Source of the DNA: Purshia tridentata
Taxonomy: Eukaryota > Streptophyta > Magnoliopsida > Rosales > Rosaceae
Direction of reading: 5' to 3'
DNA: 61,499 nucleotides
NCBI GenBank assembly: GCA_003254885.1
Contig: QANT01001190.1
Span: forward strand, 1-61,499
The first letter of the stretch is position 1. The number at the start of each line of letters is the position of its first letter. A program made the position numbers and the translations under genes. The notes beneath the pieces are model-generated. The model had not been told where the DNA came from. It was given only the letters and a program-made list of their open reading frames with translations, and did no database searches. Positions 22,190-33,979 of the stretch are shown here, piece by piece.

Positions 22190-23430
22190 AAAGAGGGGTG
22201 TGTAATCGAAATTTTCGTGGAAAAGCTTAAGAGGTTCTTAGTTTTAGCGTATGATATTTGATAATTTTAAAACATAACATATTAGATATTGGGTATAAAG
22301 TTACAAATTTAATTTGCAAGAACAAGTTTTACTAATAAGTCGTGGTATATGTTTGGTCTCATAATAGGTTTTCCAATGTAACTAGGCCGACCGCTTGGTA
22401 CGTTTTGGTTCTATTTTTTCTATAAAATATAGTAATCGGTGTATAATCGAACCGAACCACATCAACGTTAAGGATAATCCGATTTTATACTTGATAACCT
22501 GCATTCGCATACACTCAACCAAACTGCATATTATAATTTTATTCATTTTTTTATGTGAGCTGTAATTATTAGTTGTTCCTTTTCCTAATATGATCCTCCA
22601 TTTATATGATTATAGACTCTTAATAAACTAAAACTAATAAATCATAACAATTTCTCAAAATACACAAATCAAGTGATCGGTTCGATGTGTGGTTGGGAGC
22701 AAAAATTTGTTCAATTTGAAGTAAACAATACTTAGCTTCGTCTTCTGAAAGAGAAGCACCTTCAACCCCATTTCACAAAAATATATACTTTTTGACTTTT
22801 TTTATTTCAAATAAATTAAAAAAAAACTAATTCATTCGGTGAGTGAAAAAACAAAAAATTACATGTTTGTGAGATAGAGTTGGAGAAGCTCCTAACGGGA
22901 TGGAGCCAAGTCATGTCCATTTGGACTGTGTTCACCCCTATATTATTCTACAAGAAAAAACAAAGTAAAGTATGGATTAAAATATTCTAAATAACGCACG
23001 TTAAACATAAAAATCTGATTTAGATCTCAATGGAAAAGGAAATATTAAGTGTACTACATTTTAGTACTATTTTGTATACCAACTTTCTAATAGACATAAA
23101 AGATGAAATTTACTAATACAAATAGATCTCACTTCTATTAAAAAGATAATACTAAAATGTGATATATTTAGCGTTACTCGAATGAAAATACCATAGGCCA
23201 TATATGCAACTTTCAACCGCCTTCCGGGTCACAGGTGGCCCAAGATTCCCCAATGCCCCAAGAGCTAAGGACGACGATGACCACATAACTGACAAACAGC
23301 CTTTATAGTTTATTTATATTTTTTATACCATTAATAAAAGATAAAAATGGACCAACGTGATTAAGCTTCCCAAATAGGCAAAAATGGACCACTGGTCCTT
23401 TTTTCTTTTCTCTTTTCCAAATAAGGGGTA
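22190..23430. other. intergenic between PPR gene and TRIM element
   Basis: AT-rich sequence with no gene or complete mobile element recognised. Confidence 0.4.
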
Positions 23431-23435
23431 GATAT

Positions 23436-23550
23436 TAAAGAAATCTAGGTATCTATCCCAAAACCAATTGGTAATGAGAGGAGTAGCCTAAATCCTTATA
23501 AATCACTAGCAAGGCCCTCACATCTTCAATTTGGGATATCTCTCAAGACA
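23436..23550 (-). repeat. TRIM 3' LTR (minus orientation)
   Basis: 115 bp. It has roughly a dozen differences from the partner LTR over the common length, for example CTAGGTATCTATCC versus CTTGGTATCCATTCC on the plus strand. It begins TGTCTTGAGAG on the minus strand instead of TGTTGAGAG. Confidence 0.9.
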
Positions 23551-23664
23551 CCCCCGCACATGTGGCATTATTTCAAACCTAACACGTGGACAATTTATAT
23601 TGGGTGACGTGGGAGCACTTGTGGCCGTTTAGGTGCATCACGTGTATAACCTGCTCTGATACCA

Positions 23665-23777
23665 TAAAGAAATCTTGGTATCCATTCCAAAACCAATTGG
23701 TAATGAGAGGAGTAGCCCAAATCCTTATAAACCACTAGCAAGACCCTCACATCTTTAATGTAGAATATCTCTCAACA
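23665..23777 (-). repeat. TRIM 5' LTR (minus orientation)
   Basis: 113 bp. It carries a TATA-like GTTTATAAGG on the minus strand. The 3' edge abuts the primer-binding site directly. Confidence 0.9.
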
Positions 23778-23782
23778 GATAT

Positions 23783-26264
23783 AGAATACTTCAGACCCCA
23801 AAAACAAAGGGTTGAAGAGCCTATCACTTATCAGAGTCTCCTTTGTTAATAATATCGGGTATGTTCACCACTTTAATTATGAGTGGTTTCTATTATTTTA
23901 CCATTTTCATAAATGATTTTATGAGTGGTTGGTGGCTACATCTGATCAATCTTGTTCTGCATCTACTGTGCTATCTTAACTGGCTTGAGACTAAAAAAAT
24001 AATAATAATTCTCATCAATTATGTGGTTATGGAAATAGCTAATTTACTGGGGTAGCTAAGTAGCTAGTGACTGGTGTGAATAGTGTGCTCTCTTGAAAGT
24101 TAGAGACATCCACATGTGGATGGAATTCTTGTGATGTTTACAACACACACACCTTCATGACCTCACAATAACATTTATTGGACCTTAAAAACTTCAGTGG
24201 ATTCCAATTTTCTTTTGTTTTCTCTTTTTTATAATATGAAATACAAGGATCTGCTGATACTAATCTTCATTTCCTTGCCTTAAATAAGTGCTTAATTATA
24301 ATTTGAGTGTCGGAACTTTTTACTATGGTTTTACCCCACACATATCACAAGAATTCAATAAGGATCAATTTATATATATAATACTATAATTTTCTAATGT
24401 TAAATAAAATTTCACATTCTCATACCTGTGCACGTGCAGTACAGTATCGATCGCCTCATTGTGATATAATAAAAGAAAGTAGACTGTCAAACACAAAATT
24501 AATTGCTAATAGAAGAGCTAGTCCCAATATTTATAAAGACTTATACAACCTATAATTTTCAATGTGAGAAACATTTCACATTCTCACGAATATTTTTAAC
24601 GTTATTTTTTTGATTTGACGTTAAATATATAGAATGAATACTTCACTATTTTATTTACTTTTTTCCAAACTCATGTAGCAAACTCAAAGCCATAGTTAGA
24701 TCTTCCGATCTCTTCATTTGAACTTCTGCATTTACTCCATATACTCAAAAGTAGAGCTAGATCCTTCCCTTTGTTTGGAAAATGGATTTCATAGTTTACT
24801 TGATACTTATTTTGGTACCAGATTTTTAATTAAAGCCATTAAAACTACCCTTCTTTTAATGGCTTTGAATAAAAATCTAATACTAAAATAATATATGAAA
24901 TCCGCTATCCTTTTTTTCCTTTGAACTCCATTGTACAAATAAAATAAGACCTCCCCTAAGAGACGAAAAGCAAGGCACGACAACAAGGGGCCTTGAAGTG
25001 AAAGATGCCCACGTGCATGATGTGCCCTACCATTCGAAGCAGACAGAGAGTGGGATTAGTCTGACAGAATTTTAGTCCTTGATTACTTGATTTCTATTTT
25101 CGTACGTACTTTACTCTTTAATTTTTATTTTCATTTGCTGTATAATATAATTATATAACCAGTAAAATAAAAGACATCATATGCATAAATCATAATGCAT
25201 CGACCAATATCATGCAAATTCTAGGTGACTAGGTGAAACTAGCAATACATATATGTACATGCATTGTACACATAAACAAACTTGTTTATTCGAAGTGAAA
25301 AGAAGAATAAATTATTATTATAATTCTATTACGGTTAATTTGGTATAACTAATTAATTTAGGTGTTATCTTAGAGGTGAAAAATGAGTTTATACTTGTAA
25401 GAAATAATATTAGTAATATTCATTTAAATTATAACATGTAAATTGATTATATTTGATTATGTATAATTTTATTAGAGTTATAAAATATAATTATTGGAAA
25501 AAGAAGGAATTTGGGATTAAGACGGTTTATATCAGAAAATATCTATTCGCTGAAAACCCCAAGAACGTCTCCATCTTGTTTTGAATCCTCGTATTATTTA
25601 CTGCCCAAAATCAACATCAACCTCGCAAATACTCCAAAACTGATTTATGACCTATTAGCATTGATCGACGTCCCACAGTGCAAGCAGATTTTCAAATCAG
25701 GTTTATATCTCTAGAGTTCCATGTGATAAAGGAGTAGTGACGAATGCCTCCAACCCTAACACAGAAAAAGAGTATATTAATTAGTGTAAACCCTGATCGC
25801 CTGGGTAGCTTAGAATATATAGTATACATATAAACACCGAGCATCATTTGCTTGCAAAGCCGATTTTCAAGAATAACTTCTACCCATGTGTTTAATTATA
25901 CATGAGCTTCTATATATCTTTCCCTTTCTTTTTTTTGTGTGTATATATTCTAGCAATAACAACTTAAAATAAGCAGCCACACATATATTATTGGATACAA
26001 CTGAACGAGACACGTACATTTGTCACTTACCATAAAAAAAAAGAAAAAAAGAGAAAAACTTTAAAGGGTTAACGTGTAAACCAACTCCCCAACCATTCTC
26101 TCCTTGCATTATTAAGCTGGCCATACTTGTTTCAACTAAAGGACAGCCAACCATATTTGAAACTATAGCTGATCAACAAGAAGCAGCAGAGCTGCTATAG
26201 TTAACAGCAAGCACACATTTATTTTCAGTACAACAAATTCGTGAAAGAAAAACACTCTCAAACA
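23783..26264. other. AT-rich intergenic, promoter side of the BIC gene
   Basis: Gene-free over about 2.5 kb apart from the inverted repeat at 24784-24903. A G-box core CACGTG lies at 24431-24436. The last 150 bp before 26265 are presumed leader (AGCAGCAGAGCTGC region). Confidence 0.5.
24784..24903. repeat. 120-bp imperfect inverted repeat (fold-back)
   Basis: The outer ends GGATTTCATA and TATGAAATCC are exact complements. The inner arms (GATTTTTAATTAAAGCCATT and its partner AATGGCTTTGAATAAAAATC) pair with two mismatches around a 9-base loop near 24845-24853. The whole segment would form one long hairpin, as in a small fold-back MITE or a young hairpin-RNA locus. Confidence 0.8.
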
Positions 26265-26762
26265 ATGGCTCATCTTCAAGTTTCTTTGAAACCCAATAAG
26301 GAGCAAAGTACTCCATCAGCTCCAGTACGAGCAGAGCCTAAGAAAATCTCTCAGTCCATTAGTAATGGTATAGATCAAGGAACAAGCATTATAAGCAGTA
26401 GTACCACATCTCCAAAGAGAAACCAAGATGATGATGATGATGCGAGGGTCCAAAATGGTGAGTCAGCAGACAGAGAAGAAGTTGCATTGGAAGGTGTGGC
26501 TTCAGCTTCAGCTACAGTAGTGGATGATGTTGCAGCAGAAGATAGTGGGCGTGAGAGGTTGAAGAAGTACAGAGTTGAGGTGGCAGGTCAGGTTTGGATT
26601 CCTGACATTTGGGGTCAGGAGGAGCTGCTGCAGGATTGGACTGATTGTTCTGCTTTTGATGCTTCTTTGTTCCCCACTGGGATTATATCTGCTCGTACTG
26701 CTTTGGTTGAAGAAGGAAGGAGAGAAAATTCAGGCAGGTTAAGAATAGAAAACAGGTGTTGA
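26265..26762 (+). CDS. BIC-family protein (blue-light inhibitor of cryptochromes)
   Basis: A 165-residue intronless protein. Residues 1-94 are low-complexity, with a DDDDD run at 55-59. The conserved block at about 95-153 ([54 protein letters not shown]) matches the cryptochrome-interacting domain of BIC1/BIC2 from memory. BIC proteins bind light-excited CRY2 and block its dimerisation, so they damp blue-light signalling in the nucleus. An in-frame upstream GTG was not used as the start. BIC1 and BIC2 cannot be told apart here. Confidence 0.88.
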   Translation: MAHLQVSLKPNKEQSTPSAPVRAEPKKISQSISNGIDQGTSIISSSTTSPKRNQDDDDDARVQNGESADREEVALEGVASASATVVDDVAAEDSGRERLKKYRVEVAGQVWIPDIWGQEELLQDWTDCSAFDASLFPTGIISARTALVEEGRRENSGRLRIENRC

Positions 26763-28145
26763 ATATATATTAATTTTTTGTATTTCTTTTTTATTAAAGG
26801 GGAAGGGGATTGTTGGAATCTAAATATATAGGGAAAAACTTTTGTCCACGGCCAATTAGGCCAATTCAATTTACATTATAATTGTGATCATATACAGGCC
26901 TTTTTTGGATGATTATTGAATACTGAAAAAATTATATATTTGAAAATTGATTCTCTTGCTGAGATTGATTATATATTTGCCCTAAAATAGTGCATTTGTT
27001 TTGGTAATCCCATCCTAGTTTACGAAGTAATGAGGTCTAAAGTGAGTTCATACATGCACAGATCATTTATAATCTAAAAATACTTGTAAATTTTGTTTTA
27101 ATATGTGCCTAACATCATTATGAGGCCATCCGGCATGGCATGTTTGAAAGATAAAAATGCTGTCATTTTCTTTTTCTTATAGATTGTTAGATTTTGCTGC
27201 AAGTCTACAAACAACCAGCAACATAGAGGGGGAAGCAATGATATCTAGATGAGCCTCCTGCACCCAAGGAGGATATGTCAGTGTAAGTCATAGGGTAGGG
27301 CCATACACACCCTCCTCCCATGAACAAATTGGGCATGGAATGTTGGGAACATGAAGCAGGTTGTTTGGGTAATTTGAGAAATTATGACTCATTGGTTTCA
27401 TATCGCCATCCAACGATGGAGTTTGATTGTTTTTTATTATTCATTAGTTAACTGTCATTCGTGAGTTTTGAACTCATCACATTCTCTGACAAACGGAATA
27501 TGGATGTTATTCATTGGACCAAATTGTCATTGAGAATGGAGTATGATTGTTAGTGGCCCATTGCAGCATTGCTGTTGCATTTTTTTTTTCTTATTCCTTC
27601 CAAATCTGTAAATGGGTGTACATTATGTTGATTATCAATGCCAACAATATGCCAACGAGTAATCCTACGTAGACCACATTGTCGACTATATCTCTAAGAT
27701 GAAGCTTACTAGTATTAGGGAATCCCACCTTAGTTAAGCAGTCCATTGTCATCTGGTTCAAATAATGTTATTGTTTTCGAATTGGGCGTGGCTCAACACA
27801 TTTAAACCAGTCTCGGTAATTTGTAACACACTGTCAGCATCCATTGCCAAATTAAAGGATAATGTGGAATCTACAACCCGAGAGGAAGAGAGAGAAGAAT
27901 ACACAGTCTATCTCTGAAAGCAATCTTGTTAGCCAACCTATATATTAATACTGTAAGCTTCACCATCTTCGTTTTCATAAAGATTTCATTACATCTACTT
28001 TACATTAATCAAAAGCCACGTCTCACTAATAATCAACTGAGCTAAATTTCATGATTTTCCAAAAACTGATACCAATACAGAAGATATATAATTTATTTCA
28101 ATTACACAAATTGTTTTACTAGCAAAAAAATAGGCTCTTTCAGCA
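26763..28145. other. convergent intergenic, BIC and CIA1 3' ends
   Basis: The BIC 3' UTR, then AT-rich sequence, then probable CIA1 3' UTR from about 27950. No further gene supported. Confidence 0.45.
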
Positions 28146-31100
28146 TCATACAGATGTCAGCTCCCATATTTTAACTGTCCCATCATCACTTGCAGAAGCA
28201 AGAAGCTGTTCCTCCTAAAAAATTCAGCAGCAATTTACAAGGTTAATTTTAAAGTTAGGACATGCATGACTAATGAACAAGAAGTTATGCATAAAGAGAG
28301 GACACAAATTTAAGTAATCCAAAAAAGAAATGAGGGAAAATGGGAAAATGGGAAATGGTAACGGAGCTGCTGCAAGCAACTTTATACGACCAACAAATTG
28401 TGTGGATCTAAATTAGTAGGTAATATATACTCAGAACTCAGAAGATCATTAGTACTGTTCAATGGTATGGTGGCAACAATAATGGTCGACCTGGTGGTAG
28501 TAGTGGAGTGTTACTATGATAATGGTGATGTCCATGATGATTGTGGTGGTAGGGCTAGTATTGAATATAATAGTGGGGGTGGTGATGGTGACAGCAGCGG
28601 TCACAGCAGAAAGTTTGGCGACAGAAGCAGAACCAGTGGTGATAGCCGCTTGTGCGGAGGTGCAGTGGTGCACCAATGGTAGCAGTTAAGGGTTATGGAA
28701 CTTAGCTTAAGGCCTTTGAATGGCAAACTAGCAATAACTTTAGACACAAGAATACTGGATTCCAGTAGATCCCAAGAGAAATCTCTAGAAGAGAAATCTT
28801 ACCCCAGGGCTCCATTGCACTGAATTTATATCCATGTTGTGGGCCTTGTCTTTCTTCAGAAACAATTTATACGAAGGTCCATCAACCTGAAATGAAGCAA
28901 ACAGTTGGGTGAATTAATACTCTCCAAACCAAATAAGCAAATTACAGAGCCACCCTAACCACCCAATCACTCAATAAGGTTGCCACTAACAGCTACAAAT
29001 GAAGCAAAGGAAACACGAATTTAGAATTCTTCAAAATGCGTGAATTGCTCAATGAAAGGGGACAAATTAATGTTACTAAGCATTCAATTAATCATCCACA
29101 GTACACACCTAGCAGTACAGTTACATTTATTATCAATTCACTTTGAGAACCAATGCAGATATTAGCCTATTTCACAGGTGACAGGAATGCTAAAACATTA
29201 AACGTGGGGTTGAAAGATTATGACATACCAAACCATCTTTCTCATCATTCTCCACAAAAAATCTTATGGCATCATCAGCGGCTCCACTGGCAATGATATT
29301 TTCCCTGTCAAACAGGCATAGATCAATATACATTCCATGATTTCAAAATAAGACTAAATTTGATAAATATAGATCATATTTGCTGAATCAAATAATAAAC
29401 TAACTAAAAATAATTAACTCAATCAAATCAATGTGGTCATGTTTACCTTATTTTTTCCAGGTTACTACATTACCTTATACTGAACAAAAGATAGCAAATT
29501 GAGTAAAATGCCAAATTAAATAGTTCATCTTGGTTCTATCTTATATTTTGTTATCTTGACCACAGACCATGTACAATTGGGACTATTTCTTAATGTTCCA
29601 TTACCTTGACCAATGAGCTGAAAATATTGTCCGATCATGATAACCCGCAAGAGTGCAAAGATGTCTCCTGGAAAAACCACAAGAATGAATCATCTCATCA
29701 GTGTGAATACAAGAAAACAGTAGCAAACTTCAGTCCAAAATGTTACCAATCTACCAAACAAAGTTCTTATCTAACAAATTAACTTCAATTTTGGAGAACT
29801 AAGAATCCTACAGCCTTTGCCAGATACCATTAATGGCACTGAAAAGTTGACTCCCCTTTATCACGCCACAACGAATAAACTTGAGATACTGACTATGAAC
29901 CGCAATTTGTAATCTTGACCAGGAGGTTTTTAGAACCCAACCATATGTGGGCATGGCCCCTGGTTTCAGCCGAATGAAAGCACATTATTCTGAATATAAT
30001 AAAGTTGCATTCATGTAAGAGACAGCTATGTCAGAATGAGAATGTAGAAATTTTCTAACTCTTGAATCACTCACATATCTTCACTACTTGATAGCCAATA
30101 TGGACTTATTCACAAAACGACATATTATTCTGGGTAAACCGGTGACATGTCCTCTTTTCTATCAAATGATTTGCCTATCTTTCTAGCAAACATCCGAAGT
30201 TTCAAATGCATGCACAATCACATATAATTGAAAGATGAAAACATCATATTGAAGAGAAAACACTATACATAACAGTGGTCGTGGTGAAGGGTGGTGCATG
30301 TAACAGGGTGTGTGAATGTTCAAAAGTAAAGAAAGAAAGACTGTGAAGTCGAATTCATAAGTCAACAGTAAATAAAGGAAACTAAAAGAAGAGAGAGAGA
30401 GAGAGGCAATTCAATTTCATTTATTTTTGTAAACGCATATTTATAGAAAGTAGCCTACTACAATGCTCAACACCACTGCCAAGTCTAATGGATATGCCAT
30501 TGCTAAGTCTAATGAATATGTCATATTAGAAGTTAGTGTTGCAAGTACAACACAATTTACTAAATAGCATTTTTCTTCCTTTCAATTCCTACATCTAAGT
30601 ACAACTTATCAAGTATCCACACTCTAAAACAAAACCTATTACCTACGGTTAATAAAATATTATAAAAAAAACTCACATAAGACCAAATTCAAATTATGGA
30701 TATTAAGAATAGAAAAGAAATACTCCTAATGTAGCATGCTCCTCACCAAGGTGCAAACCCATCAGCAGATTGCATCTTTCCATTGTCTGCTCCCCATATC
30801 TTTAGAGTGAGATCATCACTGCAAAATCAGTCCATTATTGTTGGATAAATTCAACAATTTCACACCTCTTTGAGTACCAAGAACTCAAGTTGGATAACTC
30901 TCATATAACTCAAAAGAAACCTTTTTATTTCTCCTTTTTGGTACTGGTCACAACTTCGAATTTCTGTTTGGTGCTTTAGCATAAAAAACAATGAAAATTT
31001 AAAATGAGAGAGTACTTCCACTTACCTGCAGGTAACCATTTTGTCTCCACTAGCATTAAACGATAGAGCCCAGACAGTAGAAGAGTGACCACTAACAAGA

Positions 31101-32476
31101 AAACCAGATAAGCTGAATTAGAATAAATGGCATATCTTAACAAAAAAGTTTAGTAGTCCTGCAAACTCAACTGATTTAGAAAAATGAATAGGACCATACT
31201 ATATACCCAAAAAAAAAAAAAGTTCTCTCTTTGGATCCTTAAATGAGATCGTATTTCTCTACAATTATATATGGGCAGTTTATATGTATCGCATCACACC
31301 CACTGTGCATCACAGTCGTCCATATCTAATCATTAAGTGAGAAACATTACTCATTTAAGGAAAAGGTGCCTACGAGGGAAGAACAAATGAGAATGATCCC
31401 TAAAAATAAAGGATGAAGCAGAAAATTTAGAGACAAAAAGAGGCTAAGGCGTAGTACTTGTTAGGTTCACCTAATGTTTGAACACACACCCAGTCATCAT
31501 CATCGCCTTCATCTGCCCATATCTGCAAGACACTGTACTGCATCAGAAGCAATCTGACTGTCCCATATTCTTGATGCATAATGAAAGAAAAAATTATCTT
31601 TTTTTCTTTGTGGAAGGGTGGTAGATAAAATGGGAAAACCACTTAATTCCAAGCTTTACCTTGACAGTGTTATCATAACTACAAGAAAACAAAATATCCA
31701 TGGTGGGATGCCACAGAACCATTTTCACATCTTGTGTATGGCCTTGCAACACTGCAACACAATCAAATTCATTGCCTGGCTGCACTTCCCATATCCATAC
31801 AGTTTTATCCCGACCACATGTGGCAAGCAGAGACCCAGATGCATTCCAAGACACACTTTTCACTTCGTTTTCATGACCCTATACACAAAACCACCAGACT
31901 GACAAAAATTAAAGGAACCAACTCGTAAAATTGACCAAATGATGGAAAGGAAGCGTTTTCACTTCATTTTCATGGCCCTATATACACAGAAACACCAGAC
32001 TAGAAAAAATCAAGGAACCCTGAGTTTTTCAATGCCATTAACAACACAACCTCCTACCTCTAGAGTAGAAACACATTCATAATCACCCCCAACATTTTCC
32101 CAAATTGCAGTGGTGGCATCGAAGCTTGCAGTGGCCAATAACTTCCCGGATGGAGACCAAGCACATGATCGAACGGTTCTAGTGTGCGTTTCATCAAGAA
32201 CTGCCTGCAACCCACAATTGAAACTTCCATTACAAAATTGAATCATTTAAAAAAAAGGGGAAAAAATAAAATAAAGATGAAGACCTTGCAATCCCAAGAA
32301 GGAGTGGAGCTGGAGGAGCTCTGTTCCCAGATACGGATGGTCTTGTCGCCACTACAGGAAGCGAATACAAGGGGGATTCCAGCGACACCGGTGGTGGGAT
32401 TCCATGCGATGCTCCACACCTTATCGGTGTGACCCTCCAACGTCTGAATCTCCCTCAGGCCCTTCACCAACTCCAT
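28146..32476 (-). CDS. CIA1: cytosolic iron-sulfur assembly protein CIA1 (CIAO1, WD40)
   Basis: Ten exons join in frame: 32476-32285, 32204-32058, 31878-31660, 31522-31458, 31091-31026, 30818-30747, 29667-29605, 29304-29229, 28886-28803 and 28214-28146, giving 350 residues. Seven WD40 repeats fill the whole protein ([16 protein letters not shown], then [46 protein letters not shown] and so on), as in CIAO1. CIA1 is part of the CIA targeting complex with MMS19 and AE7/CIA2, which hands [4Fe-4S] clusters to cytosolic and nuclear apoproteins. The length matches the Arabidopsis protein from memory. The acceptor region of exon 3 is duplicated in intron 2, and intron 9 has a GGTGG-rich insert (about 28450-28680). 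Confidence 0.95.
31857..31919. repeat. duplicated exon 3 acceptor region of CIA1, functional copy
   Basis: 63 bp spanning the first 22 bases of CIA1 exon 3 and the adjacent intron. It is repeated at 31956-32019 with about 85% identity. The coding portion keeps the WD40 residues GHENEVK. Confidence 0.88.
31956..32019. repeat. duplicated exon 3 acceptor region of CIA1, decoy copy in intron 2
   Basis: A second copy, 36 bp upstream in the direction of transcription. It retains an AG acceptor (GTATATAG then GGCCATGAAAATG) and would encode GHENEVK in phase. It then runs through intron sequence to a stop after roughly 22 codons if spliced here without a further intron. Confidence 0.85.
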
Positions 32477-33019
32477 GACCAAGTAGGTTGTAGTGTTTGT
32501 CACTTTGTCAGTGAGGGATAGGCTGCTGGGAGAGTAAAGAGTAAAGTGGTGAAGTGAGTCGAGAGTGGTGGGTGTTATTAGGTTACGCTGCTGCGGTGCT
32601 GACGAGTCGGGGAGAATGGGATTTGACTGCCGGTGGAGGTGGGTTGCATGCTGTGCTCGCGTTGACGAGTTTGGTGTAAAGTTTGGCTCGAGCTTTTGTA
32701 CTATTGTGTTGTCGTGTGTCCTGCGATTCCTGCGAACTCAATCCATGGGCTTAATCTCAGGCAGCCCACAAGTTTGACAAATATACTATAACTTGAAATC
32801 ATAGATAAAGTTATTTTAACAAGTTAGATTTGTAATTTTTTTCACTGGCCAAAAACAAAAAAAGTTTTTTAATTTTTAATTTTTTATTATTAATACATCT
32901 GTTTTTTTTTTTTTGTTAAACAAGTTCATATTTTAACCCTCCAATAATTAGCCTCCACTCATCAATCGGGCTATTTTTATTATTTTATCCCTTAACCGTA
33001 GTGTTATATTTAGTTATTT

Positions 33020-33338
33020 ACTTCTAATATAATAGCAATTAAGCTTAAATTGTTAACCTCTTTTAAAGTGTCGACATAAATTCCGAAGTGCCAACACATA
33101 AGTAGCATGTCGAATATCTTAATCAATTGGATGCCTATGTAAGTTCTACTAGTCATTGAACACTAATTAGTGTGCCCTGAAATTCCTTATTTTTCTAAAT
33201 AAGTTGTATTCACTAGCAGGTAGAGACTTACATAGACATCCAGGCTTGAGTGAGATATATGTAATGCCACTCACGTGTGAAGCACGTCATATTATTATTC
33301 AAAAATAGTTAAAGACTTAATTGCTATCTATTAGAAGT
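33020..33338. repeat. fold-back MITE-like element (~320 bp)
   Basis: The whole segment is a long imperfect palindrome. Outer arms: ACTTCTAATATAATAGCAATT at 33020 against its complement at 33316-33338. Inner arms: TGGATGCCTATGTAAG at 33128 against CTTACATAGACATCCA ending 33242. The centre is near 33180-33200 (CTTATTTTTCTAAATAAG). The true ends may lie further out; no target-site duplication was identified. Confidence 0.7.
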
Positions 33339-33518
33339 ACAAACCAAAGTAGAGAATTTATGAAAGTACGAGGAACAAAAATATCATTTGGCCTAAAGTC
33401 TTTTACTAGACTTTTATATTGTTCTCATATACCTTTTTATATTTAGTTATAAATCCAAGGGCATGTGAGTTAGAAAATAGTGAATTTATAACACTTTTCA
33501 GTTTTAAGTATGCATTTA

Positions 33519-33979
33519 GGGCTCGTTTGGTTCAAGTTTTGGAGGCTTAAGAATGAGAAATCAATTACATTCTATTGTTTGGTAAGTACATGGAAGAGAA
33601 ATTATTTCCTAGCTTAAGGGAAATGATTTCCCATATTGGGGGGAAAATAAAACCTTTGCTGGAGCTTGGGTTTTGGTTTTCCTTTATTGGGAAAGTATTT
33701 ATTGTTTATTCAATTTACTAAAATAACCTTGAATTTTTTTAAAATAAATAAAATAAATATTACTTGTGTTTAATAAATAAGGGTATAATTGGAAAATTAT
33801 ATCAATTTTATTTCCTTTTCCTGCACAAACTAAACAAAGGAATGGAAATAAAACAAGAATTATTGATTTATTTTTCCAACATTACCAAACGGAGGAATGT
33901 AATCTTACATTCCCTTCCTCTTGGAAAAGACATAGGAATTGATTTCTTAGGAAATAAATTCTGGAAATCAAACGAGCCC
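33519..33979. mobile_element. Tourist-like MITE (PIF/Harbinger type), 461 bp
   Basis: The terminal inverted repeats GGGCTCGTTTG (33519-33529) and CAAACGAGCCC (33969-33979) are exact. They are flanked by the trinucleotide TTA on both sides (33516-33518 and 33980-33982), the duplication typical of PIF/Harbinger elements. Subterminal sequence is also partly inverted (AAATCAATTACATTC against GGAATTGATTTC). No transposase is encoded, so the element is non-autonomous. Confidence 0.85.

Larger units (their letters stand above)
23436..23777 (-). mobile_element. TRIM (terminal-repeat retrotransposon in miniature), 342 bp, complete
   Basis: Two direct repeats of about 114 bp (23436-23550 and 23665-23777) flank a 114-bp internal segment. 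On the minus strand the LTR starts TGTTGAGAG. The internal segment begins directly with TGGTATCAGAGC (23664-23653), the classical primer-binding site complementary to initiator Met tRNA. It ends with the purine-rich tract GTGCGGGGGTG (around 23560-23551) abutting the other LTR. An identical 5-bp target-site duplication GATAT flanks the element (23431-23435 and 23778-23782). No coding capacity exists, as expected for a TRIM mobilised in trans. Confidence 0.95.

Noticed and set aside
23653..23664. Possible tRNA-like sequence GCTCTGATACCA
   Set aside because: It is only the 12-base primer-binding site complement of the TRIM element, not a tRNA gene.
28398..28682. 94-codon plus-strand open frame
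   Set aside because: It lies inside CIA1 intron 9 on the opposite strand, in a GGTGG-rich block; the glycine-rich low-complexity product has no family signature.
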